A stretch of 64,000 nucleotides of DNA, taken from contig NZ_PIPW01000001.1 of NCBI RefSeq assembly GCF_003987215.1, forward strand, positions 868,001 through 932,000, written 5' to 3'. The notes under the pieces were generated by a model. The model worked only from the letters and a program-made list of their open reading frames with translations. It had not been told where the DNA came from and searched no databases. A program made the position numbers and the translations under genes. This DNA comes from Pseudidiomarina halophila (GTDB taxonomy: Bacteria > Pseudomonadota > Gammaproteobacteria > Enterobacterales > Alteromonadaceae). Shown piece by piece: positions 52,177 through 62,513 of the stretch; positions within the stretch are counted from its first letter, which is position 1, and each line of letters begins with the position of its first letter.

Positions 52177-54024
52177 ATGAAAACAAATCATTCCAAAAAC
52201 ACTTTTTCATTGCTTGATGTTGGTCATGCTCTGGTGCGTTTCACACCGCGTCTGCCACGTCTCGTTATGACCTTACTGCAATTGGCCCGCACCGATAAAA
52301 ACCAACGTGGCTCAACCGGCTATTACCTGCAACAAGCGGCCGCCCGCCATCCAGACCGTATTCTGCTGAAATTTGCCGACAGACAGTACAGCTATGCCGA
52401 TTTTAATCACTGGGTGAATCAACTCGCGCATACCTTAAAAGATTACGGTATCAAGCGCGGAGACTGTGTCGGCCTGCTGTTTCGCAACAGCCCTGAACAA
52501 GTTGCCTGGGCCTTCGCGATTAACAAGCTTGGCGCAACCGCTGGCATGCTGAATCCGAAGCAACGCAATGGACAGCTGGCCCATAGCATTCGGGTGATTC
52601 AGCCCTGTTTAGTGATTGCGACGAATGAGTTCGCGGAAAACCTGAACGAGGTGACAGGCGAACTATCGGCCTCGTGCCGTATTTTCCTGAGCGGGCCCGA
52701 TAGCAAAGCTGCGCCATTAGATACCGGGCAAGAAAAATTTGTGGATCTGCAACCTTATCTGGCGCCTTACCGGGACCTCAGGCACTGTAGTAACCCACCC
52801 GAAACCGCAGACATTCGTCTTGGTGAAAACAGTTTTTACGTGCTTACATCCGGCACCACAGGCCTCCCTAAGGCGGCAGCCATGACTCATCTGCGCTGGT
52901 ACAAAGCCGGTATTGGCTTTGGCCGTATGGCTATCGGCCTGAAGCCAGAAGACACGGTGTACAACACCCTGCCGCTCTACCACAACACAGCCTTATCCAT
53001 CGCTCTCAGTTCGGTGATCATGACCGGCTGCACCTTAGCTTTAGCTGAAAAGTTCAGCGCCACCCAGTTCTGGTCTGAAGTCAGACGTTTCAATGCGACC
53101 TGTTTTGTTTATGTGGGCGAGCTTTGCCGCTACCTGCTGCAGCAACCGAAGGACGTCATGGACGCTAGCAATCCGGTGCATGCGATACTTGGCAACGGTC
53201 TGCGACCGGAGCTCTGGGACCAGTTTCAAAAGCGCTTCGCCATTCCCCGGATCTGCGAACTCTATGGCGCCAGTGAGGGCAACGTAGCCTTTGTTAATGC
53301 CTTCAATCTAAAGCGTACCGTTGGCTTTTCGCCGATGACCTACGCCATTGTGCAGTTTGACTTTGAGCATGAAACGCCTCGGCGTGACGCTACCGGTCGA
53401 CTGCAAAAGGTTGCCAAAGGTGAGGTTGGCCTGCTGCTTACCGAAGTCTCTGCCAAGGCACCTTTTGATGGCTACACCCATAACCCTGAAGCCAACCAGG
53501 CCAAGTTATTCCACGATGTGTTTAAGCCCGGCGACTGCTGGTTTAATACGGGCGATTTGGTGCGCCGGCAGGGCTATCGGCATATCGCCTTCGTTGATCG
53601 GGTTGGCGATACTTTTCGCTGGAAGTCAGAGAACGTTGCCACCACAGAAGTTGAAGCGCAAGTTACGACGTTTAGTGATGTCGTAGAAGCCGTTGCTTAT
53701 GGTGTCAAAGTTCCCTTTACCGAAGGTCGGGCGGGAATGGTTTCGGTGGTGTTACAACAGGGCCGCGAGTTTAATCCACACGCCTTCTATCAGCACTTAT
53801 CCGCAAAGCTACCCGATTACGCCCTGCCCCGGTTTGTACGCCTGCGCGACGCACACGAGCTCACCACCACCTTTAAAGTGAAGAAATCCCAGTTAAAACG
53901 CGAAAGTTTTAGTCTGACCGACATTACCGACAAACTTTTTGTTCTGCTGGATACGCAGCAGGGCTACCAACCTCTGGACGAACCGACTTACCGGGCCATT
54001 AACTCAGGCAAGGTGCGCTTCTGA
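52177..54024 (+). CDS. Long-chain acyl-CoA synthetase, FATP/FadD6-like
   Basis: A 615-residue AMP-forming enzyme that activates long or very-long-chain fatty acids. ATP motif YVLTSGTTGLPKAAAMTH, ELYGASEGNVAFVN, NTGDLVRRQGYRHIAFVDR with GDTFRWKSENVATTEVE define the FATP-type subgroup with its characteristic RWKGEN-like box. A TTG at 52144 extends the frame; the ATG at 52177 is preferred, but neither has a strong ribosome site. Single gene. Confidence 0.88.
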   Translation: MKTNHSKNTFSLLDVGHALVRFTPRLPRLVMTLLQLARTDKNQRGSTGYYLQQAAARHPDRILLKFADRQYSYADFNHWVNQLAHTLKDYGIKRGDCVGLLFRNSPEQVAWAFAINKLGATAGMLNPKQRNGQLAHSIRVIQPCLVIATNEFAENLNEVTGELSASCRIFLSGPDSKAAPLDTGQEKFVDLQPYLAPYRDLRHCSNPPETADIRLGENSFYVLTSGTTGLPKAAAMTHLRWYKAGIGFGRMAIGLKPEDTVYNTLPLYHNTALSIALSSVIMTGCTLALAEKFSATQFWSEVRRFNATCFVYVGELCRYLLQQPKDVMDASNPVHAILGNGLRPELWDQFQKRFAIPRICELYGASEGNVAFVNAFNLKRTVGFSPMTYAIVQFDFEHETPRRDATGRLQKVAKGEVGLLLTEVSAKAPFDGYTHNPEANQAKLFHDVFKPGDCWFNTGDLVRRQGYRHIAFVDRVGDTFRWKSENVATTEVEAQVTTFSDVVEAVAYGVKVPFTEGRAGMVSVVLQQGREFNPHAFYQHLSAKLPDYALPRFVRLRDAHELTTTFKVKKSQLKRESFSLTDITDKLFVLLDTQQGYQPLDEPTYRAINSGKVRF

Positions 54025-54103
54025 GAGGACACAATTAAAGTTGTTTTTTAAATTTTAATGACTAGGATTAAACGTCAAAATAACAACTAAAAAGAGTTTA
54101 ATC

Positions 54104-55354
54104 ATGACCACCCTCACCCGCCCTGTTAGTGCCAACGAGCGCATCCACATGCTTGATGTCATTCGTGGTTTTGCGCTGCTTGGTATTCTGCTAATGAACA
54201 TCGAGTTTTTCCAACGGCCGTTGACCGCGATGATGTTTGGCTTTGATAATAGCCTTACAGGTATCGACCGCAGCGTTGGCTGGATCGTATTTACCTTTGT
54301 TCAGGGTAAGTTCTACACCATGTTTTCGTTACTGTTTGGCATTGGTTTCGTAATTTTTTATGATCGTGCTAAACAGCATCATGACAGCCCGCGCTGGTTG
54401 TTTTTTCGCCGCCTGTTAATCCTTGGCCTGTTTGGCTTCGTCCATATCGCCTACATCTGGGGAGGTGATATATTGCTGACCTACGCCATAGTTGGCCTGC
54501 TGTTGTTGTTTTTTATCAATAGCAGTGCGGCACGGCTGTGGAAATGGGGGGTGGCGTTTTTCCTGCTTCCGGTCCTGATGTTCTGGTTAGGTGCTGTCAG
54601 CCTGCATTTTGCCATGCAGTCACCGGAGTTTGCGCAAGGCGTGATGGCCGACCAGGAGCAAATGCAGCAAACGGCAAACGCAGTAATTGCCAGTGCCGAA
54701 CAGGCTTATGCTACGGGATCCTATGCTGATGTACTGCAAGCCCGTCAGGCTGAATTAATGATGATTTATGGCGGCGGTGGTGCGATCTTCTTCCTGCCCA
54801 CCATACTAGGGATTTTCCTGATTGGCGCATCATTTGCCCGTAACGGCATTTTTACCTCGTTTGATAAACGTCCTACTGCGTATAAACAATTACTGCGCTG
54901 GGGGCTTATTCTGGGCTTACCTTCGGCGCTTTATGTCGGCTTTTACGGCACCGACGTTGAGATGATGATACCAACACTTGAATCAGCGCTTGGCTACACC
55001 ATCATGCAAATCGCAAACTTTGGTCTGTGTTTTGCGTACATGGCGATAATTGCCCTTGCCATGCGTGGTGCCTATCGGGCCAAACGTGAACATTGGCTGC
55101 AGAACTTAGCACCAGCCGGACGTATGGCCTTAACTAACTACCTTACCCACTCCATTGTCTTCACCACATTGTTTTATGGTTATGGATTAAGTCTGTACGG
55201 TGAGTATGGCCGGGCGACAGCAACGGCAATGGCGATTGTGCTGTGGTTGCTGCAGATCCCATTCAGCAAATGGTGGCTCAGCCGCTTCAAGTACGGTCCG
55301 TGTGAATGGCTGTGGCGCTGCGCAACTTACGGTAAGTTTTTTGCTTTTAAATAG
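54104..55354 (+). CDS. DUF418 family membrane protein (YeiB-like)
   Basis: A 416-residue protein with about 8-10 helices. ERIHMLDVIRGFALLGILLMNI at the start, GKFYTMFSLLFGIGFVIF, and the C-terminal DUF418 part (APAGRMALTNYLTHSI, FSKWWLSRFKYGPCEWLWR) are typical. Relatives are suspected transporters or acyltransferase-like proteins; function unknown. Its last 28 bases overlap ychJ on the other strand. Confidence 0.88.
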   Translation: MTTLTRPVSANERIHMLDVIRGFALLGILLMNIEFFQRPLTAMMFGFDNSLTGIDRSVGWIVFTFVQGKFYTMFSLLFGIGFVIFYDRAKQHHDSPRWLFFRRLLILGLFGFVHIAYIWGGDILLTYAIVGLLLLFFINSSAARLWKWGVAFFLLPVLMFWLGAVSLHFAMQSPEFAQGVMADQEQMQQTANAVIASAEQAYATGSYADVLQARQAELMMIYGGGGAIFFLPTILGIFLIGASFARNGIFTSFDKRPTAYKQLLRWGLILGLPSALYVGFYGTDVEMMIPTLESALGYTIMQIANFGLCFAYMAIIALAMRGAYRAKREHWLQNLAPAGRMALTNYLTHSIVFTTLFYGYGLSLYGEYGRATATAMAIVLWLLQIPFSKWWLSRFKYGPCEWLWRCATYGKFFAFK

Positions 55355-55722
55355 AACCAGCGACCGTCCTCTTTGACAAATTCAGAGAGTTCTTCGTGCA
55401 TGCCAATATCAGAGCCGACCTGAAAATAGGCGCGAAAGTGGACCTGGCCCTGCGCGCCTTTTTGACTGCTATTCACAATCTGTAACTGCACCCATTTGGG
55501 ATTGTCTGTAAGATCAAGGGTGTGGGGACGCGTCGATGGATGCCAGGTATTTAACAGATAATCACGTAACCCCAATGCAAAGGCACTGTAGCGTGATCGC
55601 ATTAACTGCTCTGGCGAGGAAGGTAAAGCCGCTTCACCCGCATTTTGCAGGTGAAAACGGCCACAACATTTGCGGTACAAACCACCACCACAGGGGCATT
55701 TCTTCGGAGCCTTAACCGGCAT
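55327..55722 (-). CDS. ychJ: YchJ family SEC-C metal-binding protein
   Basis: A 131-residue UPF0225 protein. The N-terminal Zn motif CPCGGGLYRKCCG is followed by an NTF2-like region with LMRSRYSAFALGLRDYLLNTWHPSTRP and KGAQGQVHFRAYF. Function unknown. The ATG shares a base with the prpF stop (TAATG), so it is translated as the last gene of the prp operon, probably by chance arrangement. Confidence 0.88.
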   Translation of the reverse strand: MPVKAPKKCPCGGGLYRKCCGRFHLQNAGEAALPSSPEQLMRSRYSAFALGLRDYLLNTWHPSTRPHTLDLTDNPKWVQLQIVNSSQKGAQGQVHFRAYFQVGSDIGMHEELSEFVKEDGRWFYLKAKNLP

Positions 55723-56924
55723 TAGAAGCAATCACCCGGTACCCGTACCCAACCTTCCATCAATACCCGCGCACTGCGGCTCATGATAGCTTTGGTCACG
55801 GTCCATTCGCCGTTGGTTTGTTTAGCTTCAGCACCCACCTGCAAGGTACCAGACGGGTGCCCGAAACGAATCGAGGTGCGATCGCCACCACCGGCAGCAA
55901 GATTCACCAAGGTACCGGGTACCGCGGCTGCGGCGGCAATAGCAACTGCTGCGGTGCCCATCATTGCATGATGCAATTTACCCATGGACATCGCACGCAC
56001 CAGCACATCAATATCGGTCAGATGGATCTGTTTGCCACTGGAGGCCATGTAGTCCTGCGGCGGCGCAACAAAGGCAATTTTCGGCGTGTGCTGACGGTTA
56101 CCCGCCTCGGCTACATCATCGATTAAGCCCATTTTCACTGCACCATGGGCGCGCAGGCTCTCAAACATCTGCAAGGCCTGGGGATCTTCATTGATTGCCC
56201 CTTGCAGCTCCGTACCCGTATAACCGATAGCTTCGGCATTGACGAAAATCGTCGGGATACCGGCGTTGATAAAGGTGGCCTGCAACTCTCCTAAGCCGGG
56301 AACTTCGAAGCTATCCACCACGTTGCCGGTTGGGAACATGGCGCCACTACCTTCACCGTCATCGGCCGCCGGGTCCATAAACTCAACCTGCACTTCCGCG
56401 GCCGGAAAGGTTACACCGTCAAGCTCGAAATCACCGGTTTCCTGTACTTCGCCATTGCACATAGGCACCCGGGCGACGATCGTCTTCTCGATATTGGCCT
56501 GCCAGATCCGCACCGTGCAAATACCATTTTCAGGGATCTGATCCGCTTCGACCAGGCCATTACTGATGGCAAAGGATCCCACCGCTGCGGTTAAGTTGCC
56601 GCAGTTACCGCTCCAGTCGATAAAAGGCTTATCAATTGACACCTGACCAAACAAATAGTCGACATCATGATCGGCTTTGTTGCTGCGCGATAAGATCACC
56701 GTTTTACTCGTGCTCGAGGTCGCGCCACCCATGCCATCGGTATGCTTGCCATAAGGATCGGGACTGCCGATCACCCGCAACAATAACTTATCGCGCGCGG
56801 CACCTGGTTGCTGTGCCACTTCTGGCAAATCGTCGAGGCGGAAGAATACCCCTTTTGACGTCCCGCCACGCATATAGGTGGCGGGAATTTTGATTTGCGG
56901 AGCAAAGGTCGTTGTATCTGCCAT
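55722..56924 (-). CDS. prpF: AcnD-accessory protein PrpF (2-methylaconitate isomerase)
   Basis: A 400-residue protein of the PrpF/DapF-like fold: KIPATYMRGGTSKGVFFRLDDLP, DPYGKHTDGMGGATSSTSKT, WSGNCGNLTAAVGSFA and GKLHHAMMGTAAVAIA. It interconverts 2-methylaconitate isomers so that AcnD and an aconitase together give 2-methylisocitrate. Follows acnD by two bases. Confidence 0.96.
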   Translation of the reverse strand: MADTTTFAPQIKIPATYMRGGTSKGVFFRLDDLPEVAQQPGAARDKLLLRVIGSPDPYGKHTDGMGGATSSTSKTVILSRSNKADHDVDYLFGQVSIDKPFIDWSGNCGNLTAAVGSFAISNGLVEADQIPENGICTVRIWQANIEKTIVARVPMCNGEVQETGDFELDGVTFPAAEVQVEFMDPAADDGEGSGAMFPTGNVVDSFEVPGLGELQATFINAGIPTIFVNAEAIGYTGTELQGAINEDPQALQMFESLRAHGAVKMGLIDDVAEAGNRQHTPKIAFVAPPQDYMASSGKQIHLTDIDVLVRAMSMGKLHHAMMGTAAVAIAAAAAVPGTLVNLAAGGGDRTSIRFGHPSGTLQVGAEAKQTNGEWTVTKAIMSRSARVLMEGWVRVPGDCF

Positions 56925-56926
56925 AA

Positions 56927-59524
56927 CTAGCTTGCCTCGGCTTCTAAGAAGTCCTGAGCGAAGCGCTGCAGCACACCACCGGCGGAGTAAATCGATAACT
57001 CTTCAGCAGTATCCAGACGACATTTCACCGGCACTTCGACAGTTTCAGTTGCATTGCGATGGATAACCAGTGTCATGGTTGCACCAGGGGCAATATCACC
57101 TTTCACGTCGTAGGTTTCGGTACCGTTAAGCTCCAGGGTTTTGCGTGTGGTTCCCGCTTCGAACTCCAGCGGCAGCACGCCCATACCGATCAGGTTGGTA
57201 CGGTGAATACGCTCGAAACCTTCGGCGACGATACATTCCACGCCAGCTAAGCGTACGCCTTTGGCCGCCCAGTCACGTGACGAGCCCTGACCGTAGTCAG
57301 CACCAGCCACGATAATCAATGGCTGCTTACGTTCCATGTAGGTTTCAATCGCTTCCCACATGCGCAGCACTTCGCCTTCCGGTTCAACCCGGGCCCATGA
57401 GCCCTGAATCACCGCACCCTTCTCATCACGAACCATCTCATTGAAGAGTTTCGGGTTAGCAAAAGTTGCACGTTGCGCCGTCAGGTGATCACCCCTATGG
57501 GTTGCATAGGAGTTAAAGTCTTCTTCCGGTACGCCCATTTTGGTCAGGTACTCACCGGCAGCACTGTCGGCCATGATCGCATTTGAAGGCGATAAATGAT
57601 CCGTGGTGATGTTGTCACCTAAAATTGCCAGTGGCCGCATCCCTTTCAGCTGATTTTCCGAAGCGAACGAACCTTCCCAGTACGGCGGACGGCGGATATA
57701 AGTACTCATCTTGCGCCAGTCGTACAATGGATTGGTTTGATCCCCATAATCCACCGACAAGCTGAACATAGGGTCGTATACTTTACGGAACTGTTCCGGT
57801 TTCACCGACGATTTTACAATGGCGTCGATTTCTTCATCGCTAGGCCAGATATCTTTCAGCGTAATCGGCTTACCTTGCTGGTCAAAACCCAGTGGGTCTT
57901 TCTCGATATCAAAGCGGATGGTACCGGCAATGGCATAGGCCACAACTAATGGCGGTGAGGCCAAAAACGCTTGCTTTGCGTAGGGATGAATACGGCCGTC
58001 AAAGTTACGGTTACCCGACAACACCGCAGTGGAATACAAGTCACGGTCAATGATCTCCTGCTGGATTTTCGGGTCCAGCGAGCCACTCATGCCGTTACAG
58101 GTGGTACAGGCAAAGGCAACGACGCCGAAACCAAGTTCTTCCAGCTCAGGTAGCAACTCAGCTTCTTCCAGGTACATTTTTACCGTTTTCGAGCCTGGCG
58201 CCAGTGAGGACTTCACCCATGGCTTGCGGGTTAAGCCAAGCTTATTTGCATTACGAGCGATCAAACCTGCCGCGATCATGTTGCGCGGGTTGCTGGTATT
58301 GGTACAACTGGTAATTGCCGCGATGATGCAGGCTCCATCCGGCATTAGGCCTTCTTCGTTCTCGACTTTGCCGGAGATCCCGCGTTTCGCCAAATCAGAT
58401 GCTGGCAGCAAGGCATGCGGATTCGAGGGTCCGGCCAGGTTGCGTTGCACTTTGTTTAAGTCGAAGGTCAGAACGCGTTCGTATTCGGCAGTTTTCAGGC
58501 TATCAGCCCATAAGCCGGTTTCTTTAGCGAACTGCTCGACCAACTGCACCTGCTCATCTTCGCGTCCGGTCAGCTTCAGGTAGTCGATGGTTTGTCCGTC
58601 GATGTAAAACATCGCGGCGGTAGCGCCGTATTCTGGCGTCATATTCGAAATGGTAGCGCGATCACCCACGGTCAGCGCATCAGCACCTTCACCGTAAAAC
58701 TCGAGATAAGCGCCCACTACTCGTTCTTTACGCAAAAATTCGGTCAGCGCAAGCACCAGATCGGTACTGGTAATTCCAGGCTGCATTTTGCCGGTCAGTT
58801 CAACGCCGATAATATCCGGCAAGCGCATGTACGAAGCACGGCCAAGCATTACGCTTTCTGCTTCCAGACCACCGACGCCAACTGAAATCACACCCAATGC
58901 GTCAACCATAGGGGTATGACTGTCGGTACCTACGCAGGTATCAGGAAACGCCACGCCATCTCGCACTTGCACCACTGGCGACATTTTCTCCAGATTAATT
59001 TGATGCATGATGCCATTGCCCGGCGGGATCACATCAACATTTTTAAATGCGGTTTTGGTCCAGTTGATAAAGTGGAAACGGTCATCGTTGCGGCGGTCTT
59101 CGATCACCCGGTTTTTTTCAAACGCATCTTTTTCGAAGCCTGCGTGTTCCACCGCCAATGAGTGATCGACGATCAACTGCGTTGGCACAACGGGATTAAC
59201 TTTTGCCGGATCGCCACCCTTGGCGGCAATGGCATCACGTAACCCGGCTAAATCAACTAATGCCGTCTGCCCGAGAATATCGTGGCAAACCACACGTGCT
59301 GGATACCAGGGAAAATCGCGATCATTTTTGCGGTAAATAAACTGGCTTAAGGCCTCAGTCAACTGCGCCGGTTCACACCGGCGCACGAGGTTCTCAGCCA
59401 AAATTCGTGAGGTATACGGCAGTTTATCGTAGGCACCTGGCTCGATGTCTTCGATCGCTTGACGCGTGTCGTAGTACATCAATGAGGTACCCGGTAACTG
59501 CTTCCGATACGCTTCATTATACAT
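56927..59524 (-). CDS. acnD: Fe/S-dependent 2-methylisocitrate dehydratase AcnD
   Basis: An 865-residue aconitase-family enzyme. [4Fe-4S] cysteines are in ITSCTNTSNPRNMIAAGL and CTTCNGMSGSLD; ADYGQGSSRDWAAKGVRL is the swivel-domain site. It dehydrates 2-methylcitrate in the variant methylcitrate cycle that uses AcnD/PrpF in place of PrpD. AAGGAG seven bases before the ATG at 59524 decides the start over TTG 59530. Confidence 0.96.
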   Translation of the reverse strand: MYNEAYRKQLPGTSLMYYDTRQAIEDIEPGAYDKLPYTSRILAENLVRRCEPAQLTEALSQFIYRKNDRDFPWYPARVVCHDILGQTALVDLAGLRDAIAAKGGDPAKVNPVVPTQLIVDHSLAVEHAGFEKDAFEKNRVIEDRRNDDRFHFINWTKTAFKNVDVIPPGNGIMHQINLEKMSPVVQVRDGVAFPDTCVGTDSHTPMVDALGVISVGVGGLEAESVMLGRASYMRLPDIIGVELTGKMQPGITSTDLVLALTEFLRKERVVGAYLEFYGEGADALTVGDRATISNMTPEYGATAAMFYIDGQTIDYLKLTGREDEQVQLVEQFAKETGLWADSLKTAEYERVLTFDLNKVQRNLAGPSNPHALLPASDLAKRGISGKVENEEGLMPDGACIIAAITSCTNTSNPRNMIAAGLIARNANKLGLTRKPWVKSSLAPGSKTVKMYLEEAELLPELEELGFGVVAFACTTCNGMSGSLDPKIQQEIIDRDLYSTAVLSGNRNFDGRIHPYAKQAFLASPPLVVAYAIAGTIRFDIEKDPLGFDQQGKPITLKDIWPSDEEIDAIVKSSVKPEQFRKVYDPMFSLSVDYGDQTNPLYDWRKMSTYIRRPPYWEGSFASENQLKGMRPLAILGDNITTDHLSPSNAIMADSAAGEYLTKMGVPEEDFNSYATHRGDHLTAQRATFANPKLFNEMVRDEKGAVIQGSWARVEPEGEVLRMWEAIETYMERKQPLIIVAGADYGQGSSRDWAAKGVRLAGVECIVAEGFERIHRTNLIGMGVLPLEFEAGTTRKTLELNGTETYDVKGDIAPGATMTLVIHRNATETVEVPVKCRLDTAEELSIYSAGGVLQRFAQDFLEAEAS

Positions 59525-59549
59525 CAACAAACTCCTTGGCTACGGCGTC

Positions 59550-60674
59550 TTAGCGCTCGTTCAGTGCGGGTACCGGACGTGGCTCTGGACCAACATAGTC
59601 AGCACTTGGACGAATAATACGGTTATTTTCACGCTGCTCTTTCACGTGTGCAGTCCAACCGGTCACCCGCGACATGACGAAAATCGGCGTGAACAACTTG
59701 GTTGGGATGCCCATGAAGTGATAAGCCGAGGCATGGAAGAAGTCAGCGTTAGGAAACAGTTTCTTCTCGCGCCACATCACCTCTTCGCAACGTACCGACA
59801 CATCATATAAGCGAGTATCGCCGTTTTCTTTGGCTAATTTCTCAGACCAGGCTTTGATGATGTCATTGCGCGGATCAAATTCGCGGTAAACCGCGTGGCC
59901 AAAGCCCATGATCTTTTCTTTACGCTCGAGCATGCCCATCAGGGTTTTCTCGGCATCATCGGGATCTTTCATATCTTCGATCAATTCCATGGCCGCTTCG
60001 TTAGCACCGCCATGCAATGGACCGCGCAGTGAACCTATAGCACCTGTGACACAAGAGAAAATGTCCGACAACGTCGAAGCACAAACCCGCGCGGTAAAGG
60101 TTGACGCGTTAAATTCATGCTCTGCGTACAGAATCAACGAAGTGTTCATCACATCAGTGTGCAACTGTGATGGCTTCTCACCGTGCAACAACTCGAGGAA
60201 GTGAGCACCAATTGAATCGGCATCAGTATCTGTCTCGATCCGCTTGTTGTTGTGGCTGAAGTGGTACCAGTACAGCAACATGCTTGGGAATGCCGCCAAC
60301 AGACGCTCGATTTTATCGTCCGCCTGATCAAAATCTTCTTCAGGTTCAATATTGCCCAGGAACGAACAGCCCGTACGCATCACATCCATCGGATGGGCAT
60401 CAGCAGGAATACGCTCAAGCACATCTTTCAGTGACTGTGGCAAACCACGAAGTTTTGCTAAACGACCTTTATAAGCCGCCAGCGCATCAGCTTTTGGCAA
60501 TTCGCCATGGGCCAACAAATACGCGACTTCTTCAAAGCTTACTTTTTCCGCTAATTCTTTAATGTCGTAACCTGCATAGGTCAGGCCTGAACCGCTTTTC
60601 CCCACGGTGCATAATTTGGTTTCACCAGCTACTTGTCCGCGCAATCCAGCGCCACTCAATTTTTTATCAACCAT
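59550..60674 (-). CDS. prpC: 2-methylcitrate synthase
   Basis: A 374-residue citrate-synthase-family enzyme that joins propionyl-CoA and oxaloacetate. Start KKLSGAGLRGQVAGETKLC, then GSGLTYAGYDIKELAE, GPLHGGANEAAMELIEDM (His) and MGFGHAVYREFDPRNDI (His and Asp region) fit PrpC. AAGGAG precedes the ATG. A hairpin repeat fills the space to prpB upstream. Confidence 0.96.
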   Translation of the reverse strand: MVDKKLSGAGLRGQVAGETKLCTVGKSGSGLTYAGYDIKELAEKVSFEEVAYLLAHGELPKADALAAYKGRLAKLRGLPQSLKDVLERIPADAHPMDVMRTGCSFLGNIEPEEDFDQADDKIERLLAAFPSMLLYWYHFSHNNKRIETDTDADSIGAHFLELLHGEKPSQLHTDVMNTSLILYAEHEFNASTFTARVCASTLSDIFSCVTGAIGSLRGPLHGGANEAAMELIEDMKDPDDAEKTLMGMLERKEKIMGFGHAVYREFDPRNDIIKAWSEKLAKENGDTRLYDVSVRCEEVMWREKKLFPNADFFHASAYHFMGIPTKLFTPIFVMSRVTGWTAHVKEQRENNRIIRPSADYVGPEPRPVPALNER

Positions 60675-60702
60675 CTTTAGCTCCTTATCCTAAAATCAAA
60701 AT

Positions 60703-60803
60703 CGTTACTCGTGCGCTTCGCTGTTCGTTGTTCGTACGCTGCGCTGTTCGTGGTTGCGAACAGTGAGCGCAGCGAACGCTCGAGTAACGAATAACGAATA
60801 ACG
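60703..60803. repeat. Long imperfect palindrome, copy 2 of the interspersed hairpin repeat
   Basis: A 101-bp element with ends CGTTACTCG / CGAGTAACG and inner arms GCGCTTCGCTGTTCG / CGAACAGTGAGCGCAGCG. It shares the core GTTCGTACGCTGCGCTGTTC with the copy at 1744-1856. It lies between prpB and prpC inside the operon, so it is transcribed and could affect the relative amounts of the two messages. Confidence 0.8.
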
Positions 60804-60813
60804 CTCTTGTTTT

Positions 60814-61692
60814 TTACTTGTTGAACAGTGAGTCGAGTTTTTCTTCGAACGCGTGATAATTCAAAAAGTCATACAATTCAGCGCGCGTTTGCATGCTGTC
60901 GACCACAGCTTTCTGATCGCCGTTAGCCAGAATACTCTCATATACATTTAACGCTGCTTTATTCATCGCCCGGAAGGCGCTAAGTGGATACAACACCATT
61001 TCCACGCCGACATCCGCAAGTTCCTGTTTATTGAACAACGGCGTTGCCCCGAATTCCGTAATGTTAGCAAGAACTGGCACATTTAGCGCCTTTGTGAAGG
61101 CCTGGTATTGGTCCAGGGTATGTACAGCTTCAGCGAAAATTGCATCGGCGCCGGCATCAACACAGGCCTGGGCGCGCTCAATCGCAGCTTCAAGACCTTC
61201 CTGTTGCAGGGCATCAGTACGCGCCATAATCAAAAACTGGTCGTCGGTACGCGCATCGACTGCGGCTTTTACCCGGTCGACCATTTCCCCCTGGCTGACG
61301 ATTTCTTTATTCGGGCGGTGTCCGCAACGTTTTTGTGCAACCTGATCTTCAATGTGGAAACCTGCAGCACCGGCACGGGTCATTTCTTTGACGGTACGCG
61401 CGATGTTAAATGCACCGCCCCATCCTGTATCAGCATCAACCAGCAAAGGCACATCAGTGGCACCAGTGATCCGGCGAATATCTTCGCAAACATCATTTAA
61501 TGAGGTCATACCCAGATCCGGTAAACCAAAAGAGGCGTTTGCTACCCCAGCGCCAGAGAGGTAAAGCGCTTTGTGGCCTACCTTCTCTGCCATCATTGCG
61601 GTATAGGCGTTGATGGTGCCGACAATTTGTAATGGGTTTTCGTCCTGGATGGCCTGGCGTAATTTTGCGCCAGCACTTGTAAGATGAGTCAT
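60814..61692 (-). CDS. prpB: 2-methylisocitrate lyase
   Basis: A 292-residue ICL/PEP-mutase-family enzyme that splits 2-methylisocitrate into pyruvate and succinate. [20 protein letters not shown] (metal site) and the active-site loop [13 protein letters not shown] are diagnostic; [19 protein letters not shown] is typical. It starts one base after the GntR gene. Confidence 0.97.
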   Translation of the reverse strand: MTHLTSAGAKLRQAIQDENPLQIVGTINAYTAMMAEKVGHKALYLSGAGVANASFGLPDLGMTSLNDVCEDIRRITGATDVPLLVDADTGWGGAFNIARTVKEMTRAGAAGFHIEDQVAQKRCGHRPNKEIVSQGEMVDRVKAAVDARTDDQFLIMARTDALQQEGLEAAIERAQACVDAGADAIFAEAVHTLDQYQAFTKALNVPVLANITEFGATPLFNKQELADVGVEMVLYPLSAFRAMNKAALNVYESILANGDQKAVVDSMQTRAELYDFLNYHAFEEKLDSLFNK

Positions 61693-61693
61693 A

Positions 61694-62377
61694 TTAGGTC
61701 CTTTGTGCTTGCAGTTGTTGTTCGATATTGCGGCGTGATGCGCTGATATGGCGGCGCATCAGCAAATCCGCAAGTTCGCCATCGCGATTGGCGATGGCAT
61801 TTAGGATCGCTTTGTGTTCATCAAAAGCACGCGAAACGCGCGGTCCATTCATGCCCATTTGTACCCGGTACATGCGCACTAAATAGTAGAGTTCATCACA
61901 AAGCATATTGATTAAATAAGGGTTTTTGCTGCCGAGAATGACACGATAATGAAAGTCCAGGTCACCGGCTTCCTGATAGTAACTCTCGCCCTCACGTACA
62001 CGTTGTGTCGACAGGTGTTGATCGAGTAACGCAGCTAATTCTTCAATTTCTTGCGCCGGCATTTGCTCAGCGGCCAGTCGACACGCTAAGCCTTCCAGCT
62101 CTTCCCGGATTTGGTAAAGCGAGATAAGTCCTTCAGGTGTGAGGGTAACTACGCGGGCACCGGCGTTCGGAGTACGTTCGATGAGGTGACAGCGTTCAAG
62201 CCGCGCCAGTGCTTCGCGCAGCGGTGCGCGACTTACATCAAAACGGCGGGCAAATTCAGGCTCGCTGATTTTACTACCGGCCGCGATGGTTCCTTCGACA
62301 ATGGCGCGTTGAATTTCGTACAACACGCGATCGGAGGCGGTAATGGCCTGTCGTAATAAACTGGGGTGCTCGGTCAC
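61694..62377 (-). CDS. GntR-family (FCD) regulator of the propionate operon
   Basis: A 227-residue regulator with a winged helix ([33 protein letters not shown]) and an FCD ligand domain of helices ([36 protein letters not shown]). It replaces the sigma54 activator PrpR of enterics. The start is GTG (62375-62377). First gene of the prp operon. Two TGTCGACA-core palindromes upstream are likely its sites. Such a regulator is called PrpQ in some comparative studies. Confidence 0.9.
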   Translation of the reverse strand: MTEHPSLLRQAITASDRVLYEIQRAIVEGTIAAGSKISEPEFARRFDVSRAPLREALARLERCHLIERTPNAGARVVTLTPEGLISLYQIREELEGLACRLAAEQMPAQEIEELAALLDQHLSTQRVREGESYYQEAGDLDFHYRVILGSKNPYLINMLCDELYYLVRMYRVQMGMNGPRVSRAFDEHKAILNAIANRDGELADLLMRRHISASRRNIEQQLQAQRT

Positions 62378-62438
62378 TTTTTCGCCTTTGCTTCAAATGG
62401 ATTAGCTGCGCGTCTGACGTATCGAAACCTCACCGGAT

Positions 62439-62450
62439 AGTGTCGACACT
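62439..62450. promoter_or_regulatory. GntR operator, promoter-proximal
   Basis: AGTGTCGACACT, a perfect 12-bp palindrome about 19 bases after the predicted -10 element. Confidence 0.68.
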
Positions 62451-62468
62451 TTTTCAACACGCCAAGCA

Positions 62469-62497
62469 TTTTAATGCTTCAAAGCGCCTTTTTCAAT
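62469..62497 (-). promoter_or_regulatory. Predicted promoter of the gntR-prp operon
   Basis: Minus strand TTGAAA (62492-62497) and TAAAAT (62469-62474) with a 17-base spacer, set between the two TGTCGACA palindromes. Confidence 0.62.
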
Positions 62498-62513
62498 ATT
62501 TTGAGCATCCAAT

